Below are positions 8,532-15,890 of a DNA stretch of 64,000 nt, in pieces. The notes below the pieces were generated by a model. It was not told the origin of the DNA. It saw only the letters and a list, made by a program, of their open reading frames with translations, and searched no databases. Numbering within the stretch: position 1 is the stretch's first letter; every line of letters starts with the position of its first letter. Location: positions 1 to 64,000 of the forward strand of contig NZ_FOGZ01000001.1 in NCBI RefSeq assembly GCF_900111365.1, read 5' to 3'. Source of the DNA: Propionibacterium cyclohexanicum. GTDB taxonomy: Bacteria; Actinomycetota; Actinomycetes; Propionibacteriales; Propionibacteriaceae. The translations under genes and the position numbers were made by a program.

Positions 8532-8942
8532 GTGATGTGGGCCATCGGAATACTCATCGTCGTTGTCATCGCCTTGGGGGTCTTCGCGGCCCACGGTCAG
8601 CTCGGCCAGCTCGGTCCTGAGCTTCCCGACCGTCCAGGTCCGGACCTGCCCGATGGCGAGCTGTCCGCCGATGACGTGAAGCAGATCCACTTCGCGGTGG
8701 TCACCCGAGGATACGAGATGAGCCAGGTGGACGCGGTGCTGGCGCGGCTGGAGGGCCAGCTGCGCTGCCACGAGACCGGCGCATTCTCCTCGTCGCTCGA
8801 ACCCGCGGTCATCGGTTCGGTCACTTCGGGATCTGCGTCGTCCCCGGATTTGGGGGATAATGGGAGCACCGGCGTCAGCGACGGCGTGCATGACGATGAG
8901 AAGCGAGGATCGAATGGCAGCAATGAAGCCCCGAACCGGTGA
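8532..8942 (+). CDS. Small membrane-anchored DivIVA-domain protein
   Basis: A 136-residue protein: one N-terminal membrane helix (MWAIGILIVVVIALGVFAA), a short Pro-rich linker, then a DivIVA-type helix (LSADDVKQIHFAVVTRGYEMSQVDAVLARLEGQL, residues 45-78). The rest is low-complexity and polar. The DivIVA motif is used by actinobacteria at poles and septa. The start is GTG at 8532, with ATG directly after. Its last 29 bp overlap the DUF3117 gene in another frame. It corresponds in position to Rv1209 of M. tuberculosis (recalled). Confidence 0.7.
   Translation: MMWAIGILIVVVIALGVFAAHGQLGQLGPELPDRPGPDLPDGELSADDVKQIHFAVVTRGYEMSQVDAVLARLEGQLRCHETGAFSSSLEPAVIGSVTSGSASSPDLGDNGSTGVSDGVHDDEKRGSNGSNEAPNR
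8856..8861 (+). promoter_or_regulatory. Possible -10 box of the DUF3117 gene
   Basis: GATAAT lies 53 bp upstream of the DUF3117 ATG, inside the coding region of the DivIVA-domain gene. No convincing -35 box is seen. It would give a short leader ending with a GAGGA ribosome site. Confidence 0.35.
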
Positions 8943-9081
8943 CGGACCGATGGAAGTGGTCAAGGAAGGTCGCGGCATCGTGATGAGGGTTCCCGTCGAC
9001 GGCGGTGGCCGGCTCGTCGTCGAACTCAATGCCACCGAGGCCAGTGAGCTTCTCGATTGCCTCAAGGGCGTCGTCGGCTGA
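8914..9081 (+). CDS. DUF3117 family small protein
   Basis: A 55-residue protein, MAAMKPRTGDGPMEVVKEG at the N-terminus and LDCLKGVVG at the C-terminus. This is the near-invariant actinobacterial DUF3117 family, of unknown function. The ATG at 8914 has GAGGA 6 bp upstream. Neighbours (DivIVA-domain gene upstream, convergent glgA downstream) match the conserved order in mycobacteria, where this is Rv1211 (recalled). The small size and strong conservation suggest a structural or regulatory role; none is shown here. Confidence 0.85.
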   Translation: MAAMKPRTGDGPMEVVKEGRGIVMRVPVDGGGRLVVELNATEASELLDCLKGVVG

Positions 9082-9140
9082 CCACCCCGCTGGCCTGCGA
9101 TCCACCAGCTGAGTCCAGGCCCGACGGCTCTTCTCGAATC

Positions 9141-9181
9141 AAGGCGTCCGGCATTCCCTGCAGGGGAGTGCCGGACGCCTT
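9141..9181. terminator. Bidirectional intrinsic terminator between DUF3117 and glgA
   Basis: A perfect 13-bp stem pairs AAGGCGTCCGGCA with TGCCGGACGCCTT, and an inner CCCTGCAGGG extends it. There is no long U-tract. It lies between convergent genes and probably serves both. Confidence 0.75.
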
Positions 9182-9230
9182 GTCGTCGTGGGGCAGCGCC
9201 GTCGGATCTCGGCCCTCTGCCACCCGGAGG

Positions 9231-10427
9231 TCAGGCCCTGTGCTGCTCGAAGTACTGCTGCGCCGCCTGATAGACCGCAACCGTCTGGGCGGCGATGGCC
9301 TCCCAGCTGAAATGGTCGATGCAGCGCTGGCGACCGGCTTGCCCATAGCGCGCGGCCCGCGCGGTGTCCCTGGTGAGTTCGTTCACCCTGGCGGCGAAAC
9401 GGTGCTCGAAGTCGGCGATGTAGTCCTGCTCGTCGCCGTACTGGGGGTCGTAGTCGACGAGCAGGCCGGTCACGGAGTCATCCACCACTTCCGGGATGCC
9501 GCCCACGCCAGAGGCCACGACGGCCGACTCACAGGCCATCGCCTCCAGGTTGACGATGCCCAGCGGCTCGTAGATCGAGGGACACGCGAAAACGGTGGCA
9601 TGGCTGTAGACCTGGCGCACGGCATCGCGGGGAGCCATCTTCTCGATCCAGAACACATCGGAGCCGTGCTCGGCGCGCAGCGCATCGAGACTGCGGGAGA
9701 ACTCGGCAGCGATCTCGGGAGTGTCCGGTGAGCTGGCCAGCAGCAGGATCTGGGTGCCCTTGTCGAACTCCCGGGCGGCCCGCACCAGATGCACCAGCCC
9801 CTTCTGGCGGGTGATCCGGCCAACGAAGCACACCATCGGCCGGTCCAGGTCGATACCGATCCGGTCGAGGAAGTCGTGCCGGGAATCGGGGTAGAACTCC
9901 TGGGTGTCGATGCCATTGCGCACCACGTGGAGCTTGGCGGGGTCCAGATCGGGATAGCAGCGTGCGATATCGCCCGCCATCGCGCTGCTCACCGCGATGA
10001 CTGCCGAGGCGCCCTCATAGGCAGTGCGTTCGGCCCAGCTGGACAGCTCGTAGCCGCCCCCGAGCTGCTCTCGTTTCCAGGGTCGCAGGGGCTCGAGGGA
10101 ATGAGCGGTGACCACGTGGGGAATCGAGCGGAACAGCCCGGCCAGATGACCGGCCATGTTGGCATACCAGGTGTGGGAGTGCACCAGGTCGAGCTCGGAG
10201 GGCAGGGCGGCCACCATGGCCAGATCGGTTCCGAGGATGCGCAGCGCCGCATTGGCACCTGGCGGGAAGCTCTCGGGGTGGGCCGTGGCACCATCGCGAG
10301 GGTCGCCCATGCACTGCACGTCGACGTCGACGTGCTCGCGCAGCCTGGGCACGAGCTGGGCCACGTGCACACCGGCCCCCCCGTAGACGGAGGGTGGGTA
10401 TTCGCGGGTGAGGATTGACACGTGCAT
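9231..10427 (-). CDS. glgA: Glycogen synthase, actinobacterial GT4 type
   Basis: A 398-residue GT-B glycosyltransferase. The N-terminal Rossmann half begins MHVSILTREYPPSVYGGAGVHV with the glycine-rich loop, and the C-terminal half carries CPSIYEPLGIVNLEAMA with the GT4 EX7E motif. It transfers glucose from ADP- or UDP-glucose to an alpha-glucan; actinobacterial members can also make maltose-1-phosphate. The ATG at 10427 is chosen over a start 8 codons upstream because homologues begin at MHV. It is divergent from glgC across 99 bp, the usual pairing. Confidence 0.9.
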   Translation of the reverse strand: MHVSILTREYPPSVYGGAGVHVAQLVPRLREHVDVDVQCMGDPRDGATAHPESFPPGANAALRILGTDLAMVAALPSELDLVHSHTWYANMAGHLAGLFRSIPHVVTAHSLEPLRPWKREQLGGGYELSSWAERTAYEGASAVIAVSSAMAGDIARCYPDLDPAKLHVVRNGIDTQEFYPDSRHDFLDRIGIDLDRPMVCFVGRITRQKGLVHLVRAAREFDKGTQILLLASSPDTPEIAAEFSRSLDALRAEHGSDVFWIEKMAPRDAVRQVYSHATVFACPSIYEPLGIVNLEAMACESAVVASGVGGIPEVVDDSVTGLLVDYDPQYGDEQDYIADFEHRFAARVNELTRDTARAARYGQAGRQRCIDHFSWEAIAAQTVAVYQAAQQYFEQHRA

Positions 10428-10514
10428 GGTCGAATGGTCCCACACCCGCACGGTCCGGCGGAGGTTTGGCAGGGCAATTCCCGCTAGTCCTTGTCGCGTC
10501 CTGCGTTCGGGCCC

Positions 10515-10520
10515 TAGGTT
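10515..10520 (+). promoter_or_regulatory. -10 hexamer of glgC, leaderless spacing
   Basis: TAGGTT ends 7 nt before the ATG of glgC at 10527, with no ribosome-binding site between. Confidence 0.55.
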
Positions 10521-10526
10521 GGTTTT

Positions 10527-11789
10527 ATGGCCTACCCAAATGTTCTTTCCATCGTCCTCGCGGGGGGTGAGGGAAAGCGGCTCATGCCCCTCACTGCTGA
10601 TCGTGCAAAGCCGGCCGTACCCTTCGGCGGCACATACCGACTCATCGATTTTGTGCTGTCAAACCTCGCCAACTCGAATCTGCTCCAGATCGCGGTGCTG
10701 ACACAGTACAAGTCGCATTCGCTCGACCGCCACATCTCCACCAAGTGGCGGATGTCCACGATGCTCAACAACTTCGTCACGCCGGTTCCGGCCCAGCAGC
10801 GCCGCGGGCCGCACTGGTATCAGGGCAGCGCCGACGCCATCTACCAGTCGCTCAACCTCATCAACGACGCGGACCCCGACTACATCGTCGTCTTCGGGGC
10901 CGACAACATCTACCGGATGGATGTGCGCCAGATGCTCCAGGTGCACATCGACGCCGGGGTCGGGGCGACCGTGGCCGGGATCCGGGTGCCGCGTGCCGAG
11001 GCGTCGGGATTCGGGATCATCGACGCTGCCCTGGACGGACGGATCAAGGGCTTCCTGGAGAAGCCGGACGACCCGCCGGGACTGCCCGACGCACCCGAAC
11101 AGTCGCTGGCCTCGATGGGCAATTACATCTTCACGCGCAAGGCTCTCGTCGACGTCCTCGAATCCGATGCGCACGAGGCCGAGTCGAAGCACGACATGGG
11201 CGGCAACATCGTGCCCACCTTCGTCGACGCCGCTGACGCCCTCGTCTATGACTTCAAGGACAATGTGGTCCCCGGGGCCACCGAGGAGGACCGCGACTAC
11301 TGGCGCGACGTGGGCACCCTCGATGCCTTCCACGAGGCGCACATGGATCTGGTCAAAGTGGTGCCCGAGTTCAATCTGTACAACGAGCGCTGGCCGATCT
11401 GGACCGACAGTGTGCAAGCCCCCGGGGCGAAGTTCACCCTGCACGGCACCGCCGAGAGCTCGCTCGTGGCGGCTGGCTGCGTGATCTCCGGCGGCGACGT
11501 CGATCACTCGGTGCTCAGCCCCAAGGTGCGGGTCGAGAGCGGTTCCTCGCTCGACCGTTGCGTCCTCATGCACGCTGCCTCGGTGGGCCACAACTGCACC
11601 CTGCGCAATACCATCCTCGACAAGGGCGTCGTCGTCGCCGACGGCGTCGCCATCGGCGTGGATCCCCAGGAGGATCGTCGGCGCGGCCTCACAGTCAGTG
11701 CGGGCGGCGTGACGGCGGTCCCCAAGGACTTCCTGGTGACGGCCGACGGCGCCTCGAGGAAGCCCAGCGACGGGCCCAGCAGGTACTGA
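10527..11789 (+). CDS. glgC: Glucose-1-phosphate adenylyltransferase (ADP-glucose pyrophosphorylase)
   Basis: A 420-residue enzyme that makes ADP-glucose from glucose-1-phosphate and ATP, the committed step of glycogen synthesis. The nucleotide-binding loop [19 protein letters not shown] is at residues 10-28, followed by [22 protein letters not shown] (near 93) and GMG-type substrate loops follow, then a C-terminal left-handed beta-helix ([21 protein letters not shown]). Length is normal. Product would feed the divergent GlgA. Confidence 0.95.
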   Translation: MAYPNVLSIVLAGGEGKRLMPLTADRAKPAVPFGGTYRLIDFVLSNLANSNLLQIAVLTQYKSHSLDRHISTKWRMSTMLNNFVTPVPAQQRRGPHWYQGSADAIYQSLNLINDADPDYIVVFGADNIYRMDVRQMLQVHIDAGVGATVAGIRVPRAEASGFGIIDAALDGRIKGFLEKPDDPPGLPDAPEQSLASMGNYIFTRKALVDVLESDAHEAESKHDMGGNIVPTFVDAADALVYDFKDNVVPGATEEDRDYWRDVGTLDAFHEAHMDLVKVVPEFNLYNERWPIWTDSVQAPGAKFTLHGTAESSLVAAGCVISGGDVDHSVLSPKVRVESGSSLDRCVLMHAASVGHNCTLRNTILDKGVVVADGVAIGVDPQEDRRRGLTVSAGGVTAVPKDFLVTADGASRKPSDGPSRY

Positions 11790-11807
11790 GCGTATCGGCC
11801 TGGCATA

Positions 11808-11839
11808 CCCCCTGGGGCCGGGGCCGCCCGGCCTGGGGG
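11808..11839. terminator. Possible terminator between glgC and the O-methyltransferase gene
   Basis: GGCCGGG and CCCGGCC pair around a GCCG loop, flanked by CCCCC and GGGGG with a small internal bulge. Position between convergent genes fits a shared terminator. There is no U-tract. Confidence 0.45.
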
Positions 11840-11880
11840 GACCAAGACCTGTTGGATCGAGGAGGGTCTGCCGGTGGGCT

Positions 11881-12546
11881 TCAGGCGCGCACGGCGACGA
11901 GCAGACCCTCGCCCACCGGCAGCAGCGCGCTCGTGAACTCCTCGGTCTCGATCACCGACTGCAGTGCCTCGCGGATGATGACCGCCTCGTCGTCGTCATT
12001 GCCGGGGTCGGCGATCTTGTTGTGCCACAGCGCATTGTTCATGATCGCAAGACCGCCATGACGAAGCAGGCGCAGCGCCTGGGCAAGGTACTCCACGAAT
12101 TCCAGCTTGTCGCCGTTGATGAAGACGACGTCGTAGGCGCCATCGCGCAGATTGTTGAGAATCCCCAAAGGATTTCCCGGGATGAGCCGGAAACGACGGG
12201 TGGGAATCGACCGCCCGAGGAAGGCCTTTCTGGCCTCCAGCTGCCATTGGGCACGGGAGTCGATCGAGGTGAGCACGCCATCGGCAGCCATGCCCTCGAA
12301 GAAGGCCAGCCCCGACTCGCCGGTTCCGGTGCCCACCTCGACCACTGCAGTGGCCTGAACAGCGCGGGTGAGGACCGTCAGAGCCGCTGCCGTGCCGCCA
12401 CTGATCACCGGAGCCTGGAGCACGATCGCCTGGTCGCGAGCGGAACGTAGCGCCTCGGAGCACTCGACGAAGTCCTCGGCGAATGCCAGAGAGCGGGCGT
12501 CCAGGACCTCCATGGGTGCATTCTGTGGGCTGCGCGGCGATGTCAC
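11881..12546 (-). CDS. SAM-dependent O-methyltransferase
   Basis: A 221-residue class I methyltransferase of the O-methyltransferase 3 (catechol/caffeoyl-CoA type) family. The SAM-binding loop is VVEVGTGTGESGLAFFEG near residue 70, followed by the acidic end of strand 2 (TSIDSRAQWQ). DVVFINGDKLEFVEYL near 140 is the metal/strand-4 region, where FIDADK is usual; Ala-Asp is replaced by Asn-Gly here. The GTG start at 12546 follows a TAGGCT box by 7 nt. It corresponds in position to Rv1220c (recalled). Confidence 0.8.
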   Translation of the reverse strand: MTSPRSPQNAPMEVLDARSLAFAEDFVECSEALRSARDQAIVLQAPVISGGTAAALTVLTRAVQATAVVEVGTGTGESGLAFFEGMAADGVLTSIDSRAQWQLEARKAFLGRSIPTRRFRLIPGNPLGILNNLRDGAYDVVFINGDKLEFVEYLAQALRLLRHGGLAIMNNALWHNKIADPGNDDDEAVIIREALQSVIETEEFTSALLPVGEGLLVAVRA

Positions 12547-12552
12547 GTGCCA

Positions 12553-12558
12553 AGCCTA
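12553..12558 (-). promoter_or_regulatory. -10 hexamer of the O-methyltransferase gene, leaderless spacing
   Basis: On the minus strand TAGGCT ends 7 nt before the GTG at 12546. Confidence 0.55.
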
Positions 12559-12612
12559 GTCTTCCCGGTCTCTACGATGGTGCCGGTAGCGAATGGCACA
12601 CACAGGGGGACG

Positions 12613-13500
12613 ATGATGGACGAGCCCGTTTTTGGACGAATGCTGACGGCGATGGTCACGCCCTTCGACGACCAGGGCAAACTCGATCTGTCGACCGCCC
12701 GGCGGCTGGCCTGCCATCTCGTGGACGAGTTGGGCAACGACGGGCTGCTCATCTCGGGGACCACCGGAGAATCCCCTACGACCAGCGACGCCGAGAAGCG
12801 CGAGCTGCTCGCGGCCGTGGTTGCGGAGGTGGGCGACCGGGCGACGATCGTCGCCGGGGTCGGGACCAATGACACCGCCCACAGCATCGAACTGGCCCGT
12901 CAGGCCGAGCAGATCGGCGCCGACGGCCTGCTCGTCGTGACCCCCTACTACTCGCTGCCTCCCCAGCAGGGGATCATCGATCATTTCGTGGCAGTCGCGG
13001 ACGCCACGTCGCTTCCGGTGGCCCTCTACGACATCCCGCATCGCGCCGGAAGGGCCATCGAAACCGAATCGCTCATCACCTTGGCCCAGCATCCGCGCAT
13101 CAGGGCCGTCAAGGATGCGAAGAAGGACCTGGACGCGTCGTCGCAGGTGATGGCCGCCACCGATCTCGACTTCTATGCGGGTGACGATGCGATCACCCTC
13201 CCTCTGCTGTCCATCGGTGGGGTCGGAGTGGTGGGCACCTCGACGCACTTCACGGGACGTCCGGCGAAGCGGATGATCCAGGCATTCCTGGCCGGTGACC
13301 TGGCCGGGGCGCTGCGCCTGCACCGCGCCCTGCTGCCGATCTTCACTGGGGTCTTCGCCACCCAGGGCTGCCTCATGGTCAAAGCCGGGCTGGCCCATGA
13401 GGGTCTGCCGGTGGGGCGCTGCCGGGCGCCGCTGGGCGAGGCACCGGCCGAGCTGGCTGAGCACTTCGCCCGGCTGCTGGACGCGGCGGACCTCAACTGA
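12613..13500 (+). CDS. dapA: 4-hydroxy-tetrahydrodipicolinate synthase
   Basis: A 295-residue class I aldolase that condenses pyruvate with aspartate semialdehyde, the first step of the DAP/lysine branch. Visible are the GTTGESPTTSDAEK loop near residue 50, YDIPHRAG with the catalytic Tyr near 138, and AVKDAKKD with the Schiff-base Lys near 165. The ATG at 12613 has GGGGGA upstream; a second ATG follows directly. It lies divergent from the methyltransferase, where mycobacteria carry sigE-rseA-htrA. DapE is encoded 7 kb upstream. Confidence 0.9.
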   Translation: MMDEPVFGRMLTAMVTPFDDQGKLDLSTARRLACHLVDELGNDGLLISGTTGESPTTSDAEKRELLAAVVAEVGDRATIVAGVGTNDTAHSIELARQAEQIGADGLLVVTPYYSLPPQQGIIDHFVAVADATSLPVALYDIPHRAGRAIETESLITLAQHPRIRAVKDAKKDLDASSQVMAATDLDFYAGDDAITLPLLSIGGVGVVGTSTHFTGRPAKRMIQAFLAGDLAGALRLHRALLPIFTGVFATQGCLMVKAGLAHEGLPVGRCRAPLGEAPAELAEHFARLLDAADLN

Positions 13501-13567
13501 GCCTGTGGAGGCACTCGGTGAACTGAACCCGTGGGGCACGCGGTCCGGCATCTGTGGCGCGACACGC

Positions 13568-13573
13568 TAGCCT
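13568..13573 (+). promoter_or_regulatory. -10 hexamer of tatB, leaderless spacing
   Basis: TAGCCT ends 7 nt before the GTG of tatB at 13580. Confidence 0.55.
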
Positions 13574-13579
13574 TGAGCC

Positions 13580-14032
13580 GTGGTTCCCTTGGTATTCGGT
13601 ATCAACGCCGGCGAGTTCATCATTCTCCTGGCGCTTGCCGTGATCATGTTCGGGCCCGAACGCATCCCTGAGTTCAGCCGCAAGGCGGCCCGCATCGTCT
13701 ACTACCTGCGCAAGGTGGCCAATGACGCGACCCACCAGCTCAAGGACGAGCTGGGTCCCGAGTACAAAGACCTCACGATCCAGGATCTCAATCCGCGGAC
13801 CTTCGTCCAGAAGCACGTGCTCGACGGTTTCCAGGAAGACATCAATGACATCGAGAACCAGCTCGACACCGTGAAGTCCGAGCTGAACGCCGCGACCGCC
13901 GATGTCGAGCAGGCCACCACGCAGCTCAACGAGAGCGCGCACGCCCAGCTGGTGGCCGAACCCGAGCCGCTCAGCGCATCAGAGGCGATGCGCCAGCGCT
14001 ATGGCGTGTGCTTCGACCTGGAAGCCACCTGA
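13580..14032 (+). CDS. tatB: Sec-independent protein translocase subunit TatB
   Basis: A 150-residue protein with one N-terminal membrane helix (EFIILLALAVIMFGPERIPEF, residues 10-30), the FGPxxLPE hinge in the form FGPERIPE, and an amphipathic then coiled-coil helix (about 33-125). TatB receives twin-arginine substrates at the TatC complex in the cytoplasmic membrane. TatA and TatC are not in this window. It precedes convergent mrp, as in mycobacteria. Confidence 0.88.
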   Translation: MVPLVFGINAGEFIILLALAVIMFGPERIPEFSRKAARIVYYLRKVANDATHQLKDELGPEYKDLTIQDLNPRTFVQKHVLDGFQEDINDIENQLDTVKSELNAATADVEQATTQLNESAHAQLVAEPEPLSASEAMRQRYGVCFDLEAT

Positions 14033-14083
14033 GGCCCCTCGGTCGCGCCGGGAGATCATGCGCTGCCCGGCGCCGGGGCCCCG

Positions 14084-14123
14084 GCGCTCAGCCCACCGAG
14101 AGGGCGCTCAGCCCACCGAGAGG
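14084..14123. repeat. Two tandem copies of a 20-bp unit at the 3' end of mrp
   Basis: GCGCTCAGCCCACCGAGAGG occurs twice in direct succession. The right copy overlaps the mrp stop codon and last codons, so the left copy looks like a recent duplication of the gene end into the tatB-mrp gap. Confidence 0.9.
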
Positions 14124-15265
14124 TTGAGCGAGCGCCCGGCCAGGCCCCTCGGGGTGGCCGCCAGCTGATCCGCCAGCTCGATGATGGCCTTGGCGCTCGG
14201 ATTGTCGGGAGCGGCCAGCACGATCGGGTCACCGTTCTCTCCGCCCGAGCTCACGGCAGCGTCCATCGGGATCTGTGCCATGAGCGGCACCCGGCGCCCG
14301 ATCCGCTCGCTGAGCTTGGCGGAGGTCTGGGCGCCGCCCCCGGCACCGAAGAAATCCACCCGGTGGGTGTTGCCGCACTGCGGGCAGGTGGCCTCCATCC
14401 AGCTCATGTTCTCCACGACGCCGATGACATGCTGGTGAAGCATGTTTGCCATCGTGCCGGCCCGTTCGCTCACCTCGGCCACATTGGCCTGGGGGGTCGT
14501 CACGACAATGACGTCGGCATCGGGCAGCTTCTGGCCCAGCGACATCGCCACGTCGCCGGTGCCGGGAGGAAGATCGACGAGGAACCAGTCGAGATCGCCC
14601 CAGTAGACGTCCGCGAGCAGCTGGGTGAGCGCCCGGTCGAGGATCGGACCGCGCCACGCGATCACCTGGTCGCGGGACTCCTTGAGCATGCCCATCGAGA
14701 TCACGCTGATTCCCAGCGCGGGCACCGGCATGATCATGTCGTCGACCATCGTGGGATGCGCGTCGGGCAGGCCGAGCATGTCGGGCACCGAGTGGCCGTA
14801 GATGTCGGCGTCGAGCAGGCCCACCGACAGGCCGCGCTGGGCCAGCGCCAGCGCCAGGTTGACGGTGACCGAGCTCTTGCCCACCCCGCCCTTGCCGGAC
14901 GCGATGGCGAGCACGTGGGTGAGATTGCCCGGCTGGGCGAAGGAGATCTGGTGCTCGGGCCGGCCGCCACGAAGACTGTCGCGCATCGCCTCGCGCTGCT
15001 CGTCGGTCATCACGCCCAGATCCACGACGACCTCGCTGACTCCCTTGACAGCCTTGAGCGCCCTGTCGACATCGGCACGGATGGTGGTGTGCAAAGGACA
15101 GCCCGCAACGGTGAGGAGGACCTTCACCGTGACGACACCCGCATCGTCGATGCCGATCGAGTCAACCATCCCCAAGTCGGTGATCGGCCTGCGGATCTCC
15201 GGGTCCTGGACGGTGTGCAGTGCCGCCCGGATGGCAGGCAGGAGGGGATTCTCGGTTTCGCTCAT
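14108..15265 (-). CDS. mrp: Iron-sulfur cluster carrier ATPase Mrp/ApbC
   Basis: A 385-residue protein. An N-terminal MIP18/FeS-assembly domain (about residues 8-85) is followed by a ParA-like ATPase with the deviant Walker A motif ASGKGGVGKSSVTVNLALALA near 125. A CPQCGN motif near 265 holds the bridging [4Fe-4S] cysteines. It carries FeS clusters to apo-proteins in the cytoplasm. It ends 76 bp from convergent tatB. Confidence 0.9.
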   Translation of the reverse strand: MSETENPLLPAIRAALHTVQDPEIRRPITDLGMVDSIGIDDAGVVTVKVLLTVAGCPLHTTIRADVDRALKAVKGVSEVVVDLGVMTDEQREAMRDSLRGGRPEHQISFAQPGNLTHVLAIASGKGGVGKSSVTVNLALALAQRGLSVGLLDADIYGHSVPDMLGLPDAHPTMVDDMIMPVPALGISVISMGMLKESRDQVIAWRGPILDRALTQLLADVYWGDLDWFLVDLPPGTGDVAMSLGQKLPDADVIVVTTPQANVAEVSERAGTMANMLHQHVIGVVENMSWMEATCPQCGNTHRVDFFGAGGGAQTSAKLSERIGRRVPLMAQIPMDAAVSSGGENGDPIVLAAPDNPSAKAIIELADQLAATPRGLAGRSLNLSVG

Positions 15266-15354
15266 GGCACCGTGTCTACGTCACGGCGAGCGCAGAATTC
15301 AAGTCCGTCTCATGGGGGGGCACGCCCGCTCCGCTGCACATGTGGCGGGGCTGC

Positions 15355-15888
15355 TCAGGCCTTGGCCTGTGCCTGGTCGGATTCCTCGGGATCGCGGCTG
15401 TGGTCCAGCTCGATGAGTAGCTCCTCGAGCTGGTCGCGCAGCTCCGAGCGGACGAAGTCGCGGGTGGCGACCTCACCCACGCTGGCGCGCAGTGAGGCGA
15501 CCTCGCGGGCCAGGAAGTCCATATCGGCGCGCGACTGGGCGGCCACCCGCCGGTCGTCGTCCAGGCTCAGCTTGTCGCGTGCCTCCTGGCGGTTCTGGGC
15601 CAGCAGGATCAGCGGGGCGGAGTAGGAAGCCTGGGTCGAGAAGGCCAGGTTGAGCAGGATGAAGGGGTAGGGGTCCCAGTGCTTCCAGCCGCCCAGCACA
15701 TTGAGCGAGATCCAGACGACAACGAAGACCGACATCCACAAGATGAAGGTCGGGCTGCCCATGAAGCGGGCGATCAATTCGGCGAACTGCCCGAAACTCT
15801 CCTGGGAGAGCGTGATATGCGGTCGGTGCGGGAAGCGGGAACGATCTCCCGGTGTGCTCAGCCGTTCCTCGGCACGGGTGTTCTCCAC
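15355..15888 (-). CDS. DUF1003 membrane protein
   Basis: A 177-residue protein with two close membrane helices (FILWMSVFVVVWISLNVL and YPFILLNLAFSTQASYSAPLILL, about residues 40-90) carrying the DUF1003 DPYPFILLNL signature. A long C-terminal coiled-coil tail rich in Arg and Glu follows. The function of the family is unknown. I chose GTG at 15888 because AGGAGG lies 10 bp upstream, inside the preceding gene; the start is 2 bp after that gene's stop, so the two are coupled. It matches Rv1231c in position (recalled). Confidence 0.8.
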   Translation of the reverse strand: MENTRAEERLSTPGDRSRFPHRPHITLSQESFGQFAELIARFMGSPTFILWMSVFVVVWISLNVLGGWKHWDPYPFILLNLAFSTQASYSAPLILLAQNRQEARDKLSLDDDRRVAAQSRADMDFLAREVASLRASVGEVATRDFVRSELRDQLEELLIELDHSRDPEESDQAQAKA

Positions 15889-15890
15889 GA

